This document shows, piece by piece, positions 44,373 to 52,997 of a stretch of DNA of 64,000 nucleotides. Under the pieces are notes generated by a model. The model had not been told where the DNA came from. It ran no database searches and worked only from the letters and a program-made list of their open reading frames with translations. Position numbers and translations under genes: made by a program. Each line of letters starts with the position of its first letter. Positions within the stretch are counted from its first letter, which is position 1. The stretch comes from QVMM01 sp047030855. Lineage in GTDB: Bacteria > Bacteroidota > Bacteroidia > Bacteroidales > Dysgonomonadaceae. The stretch spans positions 2,046,001 through 2,110,000 of the forward strand of contig JBKYIJ010000008.1 in assembly GCA_047030855.1 (NCBI GenBank). Direction: 5' to 3'.

Positions 44373-44930
44373 ATGAATTCAGGAATGATATCGATGCGGT
44401 ATGCGCGCGCTTTGTTTGAATATGCTTTGGAAAAAAAGGAAGAAGATATATTATTCGCCGAAATGAAAAATGTATCCGAGGCATATACGGAGAACAAAGG
44501 ATTGCGCGCAGCTTTGGATAATCCTGTATTGGCGTTTGAAGATAAATTGAAGCTGATGAAAGCTGCGGCGGGAACCAAGAATCTGTCAGAGGCATATTCC
44601 CGGTTTGCGGAATTATTGTTGCATCAAAGAAGAGAAAATCATTTGCAAGCGATAAGCCTTGTTTATTTGGATCTGTACAGAAAGCATAAAAATATAAATG
44701 TCGGTAAATTAGTTACGGCTTCGCCTGTTAACGATGAAGTTGTTGGCAAAATGAAAAGCTTTCTGCAATCCAAACAATCGGGTACACTCGAATTTGAATC
44801 TGTTATCGATCCGGGTATTGACGGCGGTTTTATTCTTTATATCGACACTTACAGGCTGGATGCAAGCATCTCGACCCAGTTGAGGAAAATAAAAGAACAA
44901 CTTATCAGTCAAAATTCAAAAGTCGGATAA
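44373..44930 (+). CDS. atpH: F1Fo ATP synthase subunit delta
   Basis: 185 aa. It starts ISMRYARALFEYALEKKEED, with the N-terminal six-helix domain that binds alpha, and the C-terminal motif FESVIDPGIDGGFILYIDTYRLDASISTQLRKIKEQL (the G-G-x-x-x-x-x-x-x-x-x-D-x-S signature). It connects F1 to the b dimer. Confidence 0.95.
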   Translation: MNSGMISMRYARALFEYALEKKEEDILFAEMKNVSEAYTENKGLRAALDNPVLAFEDKLKLMKAAAGTKNLSEAYSRFAELLLHQRRENHLQAISLVYLDLYRKHKNINVGKLVTASPVNDEVVGKMKSFLQSKQSGTLEFESVIDPGIDGGFILYIDTYRLDASISTQLRKIKEQLISQNSKVG

Positions 44931-44990
44931 TTGATGAAATAGTAAAAATCATATCTAAATGATTTACTAACTTAAATTTAAAACATATTT

Positions 44991-46577
44991 ATGTCTGAAA
45001 ATATAAAAGCCAGCGAAGTTTCCGAAGTGCTGAAAATGCAGTTGGAAGGTATCGACAACCGAATCCAGTTTGATGAAGTTGGTACCGTACTGACTGTCGG
45101 AGACGGTGTAGTCCGCATATATGGTTTGAAAAACGCAGAAGCCAACGAGTTGCTGGAGTTCGACAACGGCATCAAGGCTGTTGTGATGAACCTTGAGGAA
45201 GACAATGTCGGTGCAGTGCTATTAGGACCAAGTGCCCTTATCAAAGAAGGGTTTACGGTAAAACGTACAGGGCGTATCGCTTCGATTATGGTGGGAGAAG
45301 GTTTGCTGGGACGTGTTATAACTCCTTTGGGAGAGCCGATAGACGGTAAAGGCGATATTCAGGGTGAATTATTGGAAATGCCATTGGAGAGAAAAGCTCC
45401 CGGGGTAATATACCGCCAACCTGTGACTCAGCCTTTACAAACAGGTTTGAAAGCTATCGACGCCATGATCCCTATCGGACGTGGGCAGCGTGAGCTTATA
45501 ATCGGCGACCGTCAAACAGGAAAAACAGCGATCGCCATTGACACCATAATTAATCAGAAAACCAATTATGAGGCCGGCGATCCTGTCTATTGTATTTATG
45601 TAGCGATAGGACAAAAGGCTTCAACCGTTGCCAATATTGTAGATACTTTGAAGGAAAAAGGTGCTTTGGACTATACTATCATCGTATCAGCCACAGCTGC
45701 CGATCCTGCTGCCGTACAATATTTCGGTGCATTTGCAGGAGCTGCCATCGGAGAATATTTCCGCGATACGGGGCGTCATGCGCTTGTCGTTTATGACGAT
45801 TTGTCGAAACAGGCTGTTGCCTATCGTGAAGTTTCGTTGATATTGCGTCGCCCTCCGGGACGTGAAGCATATCCGGGCGATATATTTTATCTTCACTCAC
45901 GTCTTTTGGAACGTGCTGTAAAGATTATAGAACAACAGGAGGTTGCCGAGCAAATGAACGATCTGCCCGAAAGCCTTAAGGGTAAAGTTAAAGCAGGAGG
46001 TTCGCTGACAGCCCTTCCAATTATCGAAACACAGGCTGGTGACGTTTCGGCGTATATCCCGACAAACGTAATCTCGATTACCGACGGACAGATATTCTTG
46101 GATATAAACTTATTCAACTCCGGGGATCGTCCTGCCATTGACGTTGGTATCTCGGTTTCGCGTGTAGGTGGTAGCGCTCAGGTAAAAGCTATGAAAAAAG
46201 TAGCGGGTACGTTGAAGATAGATCAGGCTCAATTCCGTGAATTGGAAGCATTCACTCAATTTGGCGGTGATCTGGATCCTGTGACTGCCCTTACTATTGA
46301 TAAGGGTAGGAAAAATGCTGAACTGTTGAAACAATCTCAATATTCTCCAATGCCCGTTGAAAAGCAGATTGCTATTCTGTATTGCGGAACAAACGGATTG
46401 TTAAGGCATGTTCCGTTGAATAAGGTAAAAGATTTTGAAACGGAATTTCTGCAAGTTTTAGAAATGCAGCATCGTGAAGATGTATTGGATCTGTTGAAGA
46501 AAGGTACGATTAACGACGAAGTGACTGCGATAATTAAAAAAGTTGCGGACGGTGTTGCTGCACAGTACAAAAAATAA
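44991..46577 (+). CDS. atpA: F1Fo ATP synthase subunit alpha
   Basis: 528 aa. P-loop GDRQTGKTAIAIDTI near residue 170, ALVVYDDLSKQAVAYREVSLILRRPPGREAYPGD, and the signature PAIDVGISVSRVGGSAQ. Non-catalytic nucleotide-binding subunit of F1. 60 bases separate it from atpH. Confidence 0.97.
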   Translation: MSENIKASEVSEVLKMQLEGIDNRIQFDEVGTVLTVGDGVVRIYGLKNAEANELLEFDNGIKAVVMNLEEDNVGAVLLGPSALIKEGFTVKRTGRIASIMVGEGLLGRVITPLGEPIDGKGDIQGELLEMPLERKAPGVIYRQPVTQPLQTGLKAIDAMIPIGRGQRELIIGDRQTGKTAIAIDTIINQKTNYEAGDPVYCIYVAIGQKASTVANIVDTLKEKGALDYTIIVSATAADPAAVQYFGAFAGAAIGEYFRDTGRHALVVYDDLSKQAVAYREVSLILRRPPGREAYPGDIFYLHSRLLERAVKIIEQQEVAEQMNDLPESLKGKVKAGGSLTALPIIETQAGDVSAYIPTNVISITDGQIFLDINLFNSGDRPAIDVGISVSRVGGSAQVKAMKKVAGTLKIDQAQFRELEAFTQFGGDLDPVTALTIDKGRKNAELLKQSQYSPMPVEKQIAILYCGTNGLLRHVPLNKVKDFETEFLQVLEMQHREDVLDLLKKGTINDEVTAIIKKVADGVAAQYKK

Positions 46578-46589
46578 TGACGGTATATT

Positions 46590-47471
46590 ATGGCATCTCT
46601 TAAGGAAGTAAAAGACAGGATTACATCGGTAAAAAGTACGAGGAAGATAACTTCTGCGATGAAAATGATCGCATCAGCCAAATTGCATAAGGCACAGGCT
46701 GCAATAACCAACTTTTTGCCTTATTCGGAGAAACTGAATTCGATATTGTCGAATTTATTGTCTTCTGATATTGGTTTTGATTCTCCTTTTTCTCAACAAA
46801 GAGAAGTGAAAAAAGTAGCTGTGGTTGTCTTTTCATCAAATACCAGCTTATGCGGTGCTTTTAATTCAAACGTTTTTAAGGAATTCAGAAGTGTTTATTC
46901 TGGTTTGAGAAAAGAAACGGATGCGGATAATATATTGATATATCCCGTCGGGAAAAAGATCGAAGAGCTTCTGAAAAAACAGAAAATTAAATCAGAAGGC
47001 AGCTATCAGGAAATGCTGGAAAAACCAATTTATGAGCCTGTGGCTGAATTGGCTCAGGGGTTGATTGATAAATTCCTGCGAAAAGATTTGGATAAGATTG
47101 TTTTGGTTTACCATCATTTTAAATCTACGGCAAGTCAGATCATTGTCCAAAAAACTTATTTACCGTTTGATGTTTCAGAGGTACAACCTGAGGGCAATGA
47201 TTCTGCTTATCAGTCGGACTATATACTCGAACCTTCCCGTGACGAGATTTTATCGGAGTTGATTCCGAAAGTTCTTGTTTCGAGATTATATGCCGCATTG
47301 CTTGATACCGTAGCTTCGGAACATGCTGCACGTACAATGGCTATGCAGGTTGCTACGACGAATGCTGACGATCTTATTCAGGATCTGACTGTTCAGTACA
47401 ACAAAACCCGTCAACAATCGATCACTAACGAATTGCTCGATATTATAGGCGGTGCTGCTGCTTTAGAGTAA
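46590..47471 (+). CDS. atpG: F1Fo ATP synthase subunit gamma
   Basis: 293 aa. N-terminal helix KEVKDRITSVKSTRKITSAMKMIASAKLHKAQ and C-terminal helix SEHAARTMAMQVATTNADDLIQDLTVQYNKTRQQSITNELLDIIGGAAAL form the rotating coiled-coil shaft. It is the last gene of the operon, 12 bases after atpA. Confidence 0.97.
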   Translation: MASLKEVKDRITSVKSTRKITSAMKMIASAKLHKAQAAITNFLPYSEKLNSILSNLLSSDIGFDSPFSQQREVKKVAVVVFSSNTSLCGAFNSNVFKEFRSVYSGLRKETDADNILIYPVGKKIEELLKKQKIKSEGSYQEMLEKPIYEPVAELAQGLIDKFLRKDLDKIVLVYHHFKSTASQIIVQKTYLPFDVSEVQPEGNDSAYQSDYILEPSRDEILSELIPKVLVSRLYAALLDTVASEHAARTMAMQVATTNADDLIQDLTVQYNKTRQQSITNELLDIIGGAAALE

Positions 47472-47491
47472 TTTGTTCGATTTATAATAGG

Positions 47492-47530
47492 AAAAAATAC
47501 CTTTGGATAATTTATCCAAAGGTATTTTTT
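47492..47530. terminator. Strong bidirectional terminator after the atp operon
   Basis: 19-bp perfect arms (47492-47510 and 47512-47530; core TACCTTTGGATAA and its complement) flanked by A and T runs. It serves atpG on the plus strand and yidD on the minus strand. Confidence 0.92.
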
Positions 47531-47537
47531 TATCTGA

Positions 47538-47768
47538 TTACGGAACGGGATCATATCCGTGTCCTCCCCATGGATGGCATTTCGAGATTCGCTTCAGGGT
47601 TAACCAAAATCCCTTAAACGCTCCGTATTTTTTTATTGCTTGCAAACCGTATTCCGAACATGTCGGAGTGAAACGGCAGGATGAGGGGAACAAAGGCGAT
47701 ATGCAATACTTATAAAAGTAGATAGGCAGCAGAAAAATTTGCGATAATATTTTATTTATGGTTTTCAT
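47538..47768 (-). CDS. yidD: Membrane protein insertion efficiency factor YidD
   Basis: 76 aa. The conserved YKYCISPLFPSSCRFTPTCSEYGLQAIKKYGAFKGFWLTLKRISKCHPWGGHGYDPVP pattern with its Cys residues is complete. It assists YidC-dependent insertion at the inner membrane. It overlaps rnpA by 17 bases, the usual rnpA-yidD pairing. Confidence 0.95.
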   Translation of the reverse strand: MKTINKILSQIFLLPIYFYKYCISPLFPSSCRFTPTCSEYGLQAIKKYGAFKGFWLTLKRISKCHPWGGHGYDPVP

Positions 47769-48162
47769 TCTTCTGCAATTTCTCGTTTAGGACAGTTATC
47801 GCTTTTAGCATTGACTCCTCTATTTCCTGATAATTTGTCAGTTCGTCTTTCAGATAAAGAAATGCAATATCCAGTCCTGTATTATGTTGGCTACATATGT
47901 TAACGAAGCCTGTTTTATTTAATCTGTATGCTTCTCGTATCAATCTTTTCATTCTGTTGCGTTTGACAGCACGTTTGAATTTCTTTTTCGACACGCTCAC
48001 TAATACAGAAGCATCGTTATCCTTTTCCCTTTCCCTTTCAAGAAAAACGATCCTCAACGGGTAGCAAATAAAACTTTTTCCTGACAAAAACAGTTTGTCA
48101 ATGCTGATTTTTCCGCATAGTTTTTCTTCTTTTCCGAATGTGTGTTTTATTGCTCTTTCCAT
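47752..48162 (-). CDS. rnpA: Ribonuclease P protein component
   Basis: 136 aa. The RNase P signature KFKRAVKRNRMKRLIREAYRLNK is preceded by the VSVSKKKF strand. It binds the RNase P RNA and helps cleave pre-tRNA 5' leaders. dnaA and rpmH, neighbours in many bacteria, are not here. Confidence 0.94.
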   Translation of the reverse strand: MERAIKHTFGKEEKLCGKISIDKLFLSGKSFICYPLRIVFLEREREKDNDASVLVSVSKKKFKRAVKRNRMKRLIREAYRLNKTGFVNICSQHNTGLDIAFLYLKDELTNYQEIEESMLKAITVLNEKLQKNENHK

Positions 48163-48169
48163 TTAAAGA

Positions 48170-48177
48170 CAAAGATA
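48170..48177 (-). promoter_or_regulatory. -7 promoter box of rnpA-yidD
   Basis: TATCTTTG on the minus strand, only 7 bases upstream of the rnpA start codon, so the leader would be extremely short. Confidence 0.5.
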
Positions 48178-48270
48178 TAAGAAAATATGTGTCCGTATGA
48201 TATGGAATTATGATTAAACGATCATCTATAAAATAAAGAAACGGATTGTTAAACTTAAAAAACTATAGTC

Positions 48271-48897
48271 ATGGCTCAAATATCAAATACCAATGGCAGA
48301 GAAAGAGGCAGGAAAGGAAAACCTGCGAGAATGAACCTTAGAGTTGATTTTACACCGATGGTGGATATGAATATGCTGTTGATAACATTCTTTATGTTTT
48401 GTACTACACTGAGTATTCCTCAGGTGATGGATGTTGTTCTTCCGACAAAAGAGAAAATAGTGGATGTTCCCAACGCCATTCCCGAATCGAAAACAATTAC
48501 GTTACTGTTGGGTGAGAATGACAAGGTATATTATTATTTCGGAAAACCCGATTACGGGAATTCTTCGACTCTTAATACAACAGATTTCAGTGAAAGTGGT
48601 CTGCGGAACATATTGTTGGATCGAAACCGGTCGCTGGTCGCTAAATCAATAGATCTGAAAAGAAAGCGGTTGCATAAAGAGATATCGGATATGGATTTTA
48701 AACAACAGATGGATGCTTTGAAGAAATCGGACGAGAGCATTATCGTTGTTATTAAACCTACCGAAGCGTCTTCTTTTAAGAATCTGGTCGATGCCTTAGA
48801 CGAAATGCAAATTTGCAACGTTGCGAAGTATGCAATCGTTGAACCGGCAAAAGGTGACAAATTCTTACTCGAAAATTTTAATAAGAAAATTATATAG
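48271..48897 (+). CDS. ExbD/TolR-family biopolymer transport protein
   Basis: 208 aa. After a basic N-terminus (GRERGRKGKPARMNLRVDF) comes the single membrane helix with the proton-pathway Asp: TPMVDMNMLLITFFMFCTTL. A periplasmic domain ends in IIVVIKPTEASSFKNLVDALDEMQICNVAKYAIVE, the peptidoglycan/TonB-side fold. Such proteins work with ExbB/TolQ and TonB, but no ExbB-like gene is adjacent, so it is probably one of several ExbD paralogues whose partner is elsewhere. Confidence 0.88.
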   Translation: MAQISNTNGRERGRKGKPARMNLRVDFTPMVDMNMLLITFFMFCTTLSIPQVMDVVLPTKEKIVDVPNAIPESKTITLLLGENDKVYYYFGKPDYGNSSTLNTTDFSESGLRNILLDRNRSLVAKSIDLKRKRLHKEISDMDFKQQMDALKKSDESIIVVIKPTEASSFKNLVDALDEMQICNVAKYAIVEPAKGDKFLLENFNKKII

Positions 48898-48908
48898 AGT
48901 CAGTATAG

Positions 48909-48940
48909 AGTGCAAGTTTATCTGTACAGATACTTGCACT
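48909..48940 (+). terminator. Hairpin after the exbD-like gene
   Basis: Arms AGTGCAAGT / ACTTGCACT (48909-48917, 48932-48940) with further pairing inside the loop. Only a weak T tract follows. Confidence 0.55.
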
Positions 48941-49017
48941 TTACATTAAAGATAAAGATGACCTTCTGAGCAAATATATTTGAGCTTGTGAACGAAAGAA
49001 GAATTATAAATGTTTCA

Positions 49018-49025
49018 TATATTTG
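49018..49025 (+). promoter_or_regulatory. -7 promoter box of the first AraC-type gene
   Basis: TATATTTG, 23 bases before the ATG at 49049. It overlaps an upstream in-frame ATG (49010), which is therefore not the start. Confidence 0.5.
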
Positions 49026-49048
49026 TAATATTTACAACAGAAATTATT

Positions 49049-49882
49049 ATGGAACAGAAAGTACGGGTAGAAACTTTAGGATATTCCGGCATATTTTTGT
49101 CGTGCTTTTCTAATGACAATACATCTTGCATACATGCTAATAAAGATCATTCTTTAATCTATCTGTATTCAGGAGAATATCTCATAGATGAGGACGGAAC
49201 GCAAACAATCGTTCATCCCGGAGAATGCGCTTTTATACGTCGCGATCATCGTACGACTATGTATAAAAAGCCCTCGGGTACAGAACAATACAAAGGGATA
49301 ACCCTTGTCTTTAAACGTAATCTGTTACGCGAATTTTACAATACCAAGCTTAATAAGAACGATATACCTAAAAGTGTATCAGATCCGGGAAAAAGTGTTT
49401 TCAGGATTGAGAGCAGACCCGATATAACCAGTCTGTTCCAGTCACTTACCCCCTATTTCGACTCGGGGATACAACCTACCGAAGAGGTGATACAATTGAA
49501 GTTGCAGGAAGGTATTTATTCGCTTCTGAATACTGATAAGCAATTTTATCCCATTTTGTTCGACTTTACCGAACCTTGGAAGATAGACATTATGGAGTTT
49601 TTGAACGAAAATTATATGTACGATCTCACGATGGAAGATATCGCTACCTATACAGGACGTAGCCTTGCAACATTCAAACGGGATTTCTCTAAAATAAGTA
49701 GTGTTACGCCGCAAAAATGGCTTATCAATAAACGTCTTCAGGTAGCTCACGATAAGTTGATAAACGAGCACAGGAAGGCGAGCGATGTATATATGGAAGT
49801 AGGTTTTAAAAACCTTTCGCACTTCTATTCGGCATATAAAAAACAGTTCGGATATTCACCTGCAAACAAACATTTAACATAA
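49049..49882 (+). CDS. AraC-family transcriptional regulator
   Basis: 277 aa from the ATG at 49049. The N-terminal half is a cupin-like sensor (LIYLYSGEYLIDEDGTQTIVHPGECAFIRRDHRT). The C-terminal 100 residues are two helix-turn-helices (YMYDLTMEDIATYTGRSLATFKRDFSKISSVTPQKWLINKRLQVAHDKL and ASDVYMEVGFKNLSHFYSAYKKQFGYSPANK), the AraC/XylS signature. The ligand and target are unknown. The next gene is a paralogue that lacks the DNA-binding half. Confidence 0.9.
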   Translation: MEQKVRVETLGYSGIFLSCFSNDNTSCIHANKDHSLIYLYSGEYLIDEDGTQTIVHPGECAFIRRDHRTTMYKKPSGTEQYKGITLVFKRNLLREFYNTKLNKNDIPKSVSDPGKSVFRIESRPDITSLFQSLTPYFDSGIQPTEEVIQLKLQEGIYSLLNTDKQFYPILFDFTEPWKIDIMEFLNENYMYDLTMEDIATYTGRSLATFKRDFSKISSVTPQKWLINKRLQVAHDKLINEHRKASDVYMEVGFKNLSHFYSAYKKQFGYSPANKHLT

Positions 49883-49917
49883 AAAGTCGCCTTTGCACTT
49901 CACAATAAATAAATATG

Positions 49918-49945
49918 AGCCTTATAGCAAAAACACTGTAAGGCT
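49918..49945 (+). terminator. Terminator of the AraC-type gene
   Basis: Arms AGCCTTATA / TGTAAGGCT (49918-49926, 49937-49945, one G-U pair) followed by a T-rich tract. Confidence 0.7.
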
Positions 49946-49952
49946 TTCGTTT

Positions 49953-49960
49953 TATTTTTG
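49953..49960 (+). promoter_or_regulatory. -7 promoter box of the sensor-only paralogue
   Basis: TATTTTTG (TAnnTTTG), 30 bases before the start codon at 49991. Confidence 0.45.
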
Positions 49961-49990
49961 TATCGTAAATTATAAGTATAAAAATCATTC

Positions 49991-50572
49991 ATGGATATAC
50001 AAAATCGCATATCCGGTTCTGCCGGCAATCCCGATATCTATTTTGATTATATATATAGTCAAGGACAAGATACCGCCCAAAATATTAAAATCCCTTATCC
50101 GGTAATATTTTTTATGTATTCCGGAAAATTGACGATCAAATGTAAGAATAAAAAGATATCAGTAGAAAAAGGAGAATGCGTATTTCTGCAGGCGAATACT
50201 ACAGCCACTTTCCAAACAAAGGACTGTGATAATGAATCTTTTTGCGGTATCTATATCGGGTTCAACAAGCCATTCTTGTCTGAATTCTATAATAATTGCT
50301 ATAACAAAAAATCCCTGCCGGAAAAAGATAAAATCCCTGCCGATATAATGAAAATGCCATGCACGCCATATATGCAGAGCCTGTATATATCAATGATACC
50401 TTATTTGGAGAGGAAAATCAAACCGGAGAAAAACGTCATGGAATTAAAACGAATGGAATGCATATACTGCATGTTGACATCCGATCCCCGTTTTTATACA
50501 TCCCTTTTCGATTTTATAAAACCGATAGAACTGAATCTTTTTTACATTATCAATAAAAACAATTTAAATTAA
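49991..50572 (+). CDS. AraC-type sensor domain without DNA-binding domain
   Basis: 193 aa. It aligns by eye with the N-terminal half of the preceding AraC protein: FFMYSGKLTIKCKNKKISVEKGECVFLQANT matches LIYLYSGEYLIDEDGTQTIVHPGECAFIRRD, and YMQSLYISMIPYLERKIKPEKNVMELKRMECIYCMLTSDPRFYTSLFDFIKP matches the equivalent linker. It stops (FYIINKNNLN) just where the partner enters its first HTH. The missing half is not found in another frame downstream, so it is either a truncated duplicate cut at the border of the accessory DNA or a free sensor that modulates its neighbour. Confidence 0.7.
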   Translation: MDIQNRISGSAGNPDIYFDYIYSQGQDTAQNIKIPYPVIFFMYSGKLTIKCKNKKISVEKGECVFLQANTTATFQTKDCDNESFCGIYIGFNKPFLSEFYNNCYNKKSLPEKDKIPADIMKMPCTPYMQSLYISMIPYLERKIKPEKNVMELKRMECIYCMLTSDPRFYTSLFDFIKPIELNLFYIINKNNLN

Positions 50573-50709
50573 AAATAAAGGTAACTATATACGACAATAC
50601 CCTAAATTCCGTGGTAACAAAAACGCCTCATTTTCCGCAGCGTATTAACAATATTTATGAGTTTCATACGGCTTGCAAAGGTTTATATTAAGAACTTTGG
50701 GAAGATAAA

Positions 50710-50741
50710 GAAAGGAGATACTTTCCCAAGTAGCTCCTTTC
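50710..50741 (+). terminator. Terminator-like hairpin at the start of the accessory region
   Basis: Arms GAAAGGAG / CTCCTTTC (50710-50717, 50734-50741). From 50573 to here no gene is supported. Confidence 0.35.
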
Positions 50742-50760
50742 CTATTTCATGATTCTTTCG

Positions 50761-50768
50761 TATCTTTG
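50761..50768 (+). promoter_or_regulatory. -7 promoter box of a small gene
   Basis: TATCTTTG, 76 bases before the ATG at 50845. Confidence 0.45.
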
Positions 50769-50844
50769 CGACGCAGTTCCCACCACAGAATATGCAATCG
50801 TAAATCCAATTGTTTGTATTAACAACTTAAAAAAAAGAGAAATC

Positions 50845-51033
50845 ATGAAAATTCATGAACTTGAAGAGCAATTAGATTACGATGCTCTAAATTCAATTAA
50901 CTCTATACTTGCTAAACTCTATAATGCAGAACTTTCAGGTGATATACGTTCATTAGATGAATGTGCAGATGATTACAATCAGTTAGTCAAAGAAGCCGAA
51001 GAGTGGGATAAATACTTCGGTATTCCTAAATAG
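50845..51033 (+). CDS. Small acidic hypothetical protein
   Basis: 62 aa from the ATG at 50845; the frame is open further upstream but crosses the promoter. It is rich in Asp/Glu and helical (MKIHELEEQLDYDALNSINSILAKLYNAELSGDIRSLDECADDYNQLVKEAEEWDKYFGIPK), without a membrane segment. Family not recognised. It converges with the membrane gene that ends at 51036, two bases away. Confidence 0.5.
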   Translation: MKIHELEEQLDYDALNSINSILAKLYNAELSGDIRSLDECADDYNQLVKEAEEWDKYFGIPK

Positions 51034-51035
51034 CA

Positions 51036-51581
51036 TTATTTCCTATCATCATCGTTATCTTCTAATAAGATTGTTTGACCACTGTTGAAAATGTCAATAA
51101 CAATTCCTATTAGGATTGAAACGGAATATACTAATAGATAACACACAAAGAAATACACAGGATAATTAACGATATTCGGCTCTTTTATTTCTATATCCAT
51201 ATTAGCAATACTGGATATTATAATCATTGCTATAATAGAGATAGTGGACACGAATAAACAGGCTGCAAAACTTGAATTCAAATCTTGAATAAGTTTCTTT
51301 CCTGCATCAGTTTTACTGATTGAAGCAAATTTATCGCCAATTATAAAAGTCAGCATAATCGTATATGCTGTTAATATTAGAGCAACCATTGCAGGAACTA
51401 TCGAAATTCCTACCGATAAAAGATGCTTCAATTGCAAAAATATGTCTGCATCTTTACAATACATTACAGCGCATAATAATGTTGAAATTACTACTGGTAA
51501 TATACTGTCCAAAAGAATGCCTTTCCAGCCATAGTTATGACGTACACTCTTCCATCCAAAAATAGAAGTCGGCTTGCTCAT
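51036..51581 (-). CDS. Four-helix membrane protein of a two-gene module
   Basis: 181 aa with four hydrophobic helices: residues about 24-42, 54-82 (VGISIVPAMVALILTAYTIMLTFIIGD), 106-125 and 142-165. The C-terminus is strongly acidic (LLEDNDDDRK). It is encoded 11 bases after the soluble gene and is certainly co-transcribed. I do not recognise a named family. Membrane proteins paired with a larger soluble partner in accessory DNA are often effectors of defence systems, but nothing here proves that role. Confidence 0.6.
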   Translation of the reverse strand: MSKPTSIFGWKSVRHNYGWKGILLDSILPVVISTLLCAVMYCKDADIFLQLKHLLSVGISIVPAMVALILTAYTIMLTFIIGDKFASISKTDAGKKLIQDLNSSFAACLFVSTISIIAMIIISSIANMDIEIKEPNIVNYPVYFFVCYLLVYSVSILIGIVIDIFNSGQTILLEDNDDDRK

Positions 51582-51592
51582 CGCTTAATGTT

Positions 51593-52444
51593 TTAATCAC
51601 TAAATAACGTTCTTATCGTATTATATATAGTTGATGAAACGTCATTTATAATTTGAGGTATAATTAGTACACGTGGATGGTATTTACTATCTATCTTTTC
51701 TAATTTTGAACCTTCTGTCGGTTGAATCGTAGCCTTTATATTACCATCTCGTTCTGACATATTAACTATCGCAGGAAGCATACCATCATCTTCATTAATT
51801 AACGGATGGTCTTTAGAACCTTTGGCTACAATCGTGAATTTATCTGGATCCATACTCCTTAATTTATTATCAAATGCAGATATAAAACCATTTGTATGTC
51901 CTGGATTAGAAAATGAAATATTAGCTTCTACAAAATAAACGGCATGCGCATTAAGTATTCTATCCAATATGTCACGTTCAACTATGATGTCAACATCAAA
52001 CATGTCTGGTTCTATACGATTCAATGCTTCCGAAAGATAAAGTACAATATTATCTAAAGTAATAGCACTATTACGTCTTACTACCAGCGTGTGAACCGAT
52101 GGAATGAAGAATAATTCGGCTTCCTTCTTATTAGCGACAATATCTGAATCCCAATCATCCATATTCACATCTTCTTGACTTCGTTTATTATAAAAGGCAT
52201 TGGGATCAATTATTGTATATGATAAAAGGATTGCTTTAATCCACTTAGGCTCATGATTCTCATCTAATGATTCACTAAATGTCATTGATTTAAGACTTTC
52301 GCATTTTTCACGTGGAAGGCTAATTAATGGGTCTTCATCATATAATCTACGAAATACATCGACATAATGACTCGTGTTTTGTTCCCTTCTTGCTTTAATA
52401 TTGATGAGATGCCATGTCGTTTGGCGGTTTGATATTCTATCCAT
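51593..52444 (-). CDS. Soluble protein of a two-gene module, possibly DUF4747-like
   Basis: 283 aa, no membrane segment. It starts MDRISNRQTTWHLINIKARREQNTSHYVDVFRRLYDEDPLISLP and has a mixed alpha/beta pattern throughout, with a patch ANISFSNPGHTNGFISAFDNKLRSMDPDKFTIVAKGSK in the middle. The opening INIKARR and the length remind me of DUF4747 proteins, but this is from memory and unverified. A -7 box lies just upstream, so the pair forms an independent operon. The function is unknown. Confidence 0.55.
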   Translation of the reverse strand: MDRISNRQTTWHLINIKARREQNTSHYVDVFRRLYDEDPLISLPREKCESLKSMTFSESLDENHEPKWIKAILLSYTIIDPNAFYNKRSQEDVNMDDWDSDIVANKKEAELFFIPSVHTLVVRRNSAITLDNIVLYLSEALNRIEPDMFDVDIIVERDILDRILNAHAVYFVEANISFSNPGHTNGFISAFDNKLRSMDPDKFTIVAKGSKDHPLINEDDGMLPAIVNMSERDGNIKATIQPTEGSKLEKIDSKYHPRVLIIPQIINDVSSTIYNTIRTLFSD

Positions 52445-52468
52445 GATTTATAAAGGTTAATTTTTGGA

Positions 52469-52476
52469 CAAAGTTA
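52469..52476 (-). promoter_or_regulatory. -7 promoter box of the two-gene module
   Basis: TAACTTTG on the minus strand (TAnnTTTG), 25 bases before the start codon. Confidence 0.5.
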
Positions 52477-52498
52477 CTAATAAAAACATTTATAGAAT

Positions 52499-52738
52499 AT
52501 GAATAGAACAATAATTTCAACCGAAATGCGAGACAATGTCAATCCATATTATAGAGAAAAGGAACATACGCAATTTACCTTTGATGATTATAGGTCATTT
52601 TGTCGCAAATACTTTCCTTTACAGAGTGTTGATGTCATTGAGAATGATTGGAAATCAATACAATCTCTTCCCAAAGGAACAATAATAAGACTACCTGATA
52701 TTAAAGGATGTCCTATTGGTTCTTTTGAGGTTTGCTAA
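52499..52738 (+). CDS. Small hypothetical protein
   Basis: 79 aa, starting MNRTIISTEMRDNVNPYYREKEHTQFTFDDYRSFCRKYFPLQSVDVIENDW. It is hydrophilic with aromatic residues and not recognised. It is divergent from the two-gene module. From its stop to the transposase start at 52998 no gene is supported; both strands there hold only AT-rich, hydrophobic-biased frames. Confidence 0.4.
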   Translation: MNRTIISTEMRDNVNPYYREKEHTQFTFDDYRSFCRKYFPLQSVDVIENDWKSIQSLPKGTIIRLPDIKGCPIGSFEVC

Positions 52739-52997
52739 TTTTTATGTACTCTTTATCTGAAGAAGCAAGTTGTACGACTTTATTGCATTTAGGACAAACC
52801 GCATTACTTTCTTCTTTTTATGAATGCAAAGATACATATTTATCGCAATTATCATCTTTATTAGCAAGGTTTTATAAAAGGATTTTAAGAGCCACGCCAC
52901 GAGTGCCACACTATATAGAAGTATCGTGGCAATAGTTGTTGTTGACAACTAAATTTCCACCAGAGTTATATATAGCAAAGAATAAAAGTTGTTGTAT

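Noticed and set aside
50573..50690. Continuation of the truncated AraC-type gene in another frame
   Set aside because: The open frame there (KIKVTIYDNTLNSVVTK...) has no HTH features and no start codon.
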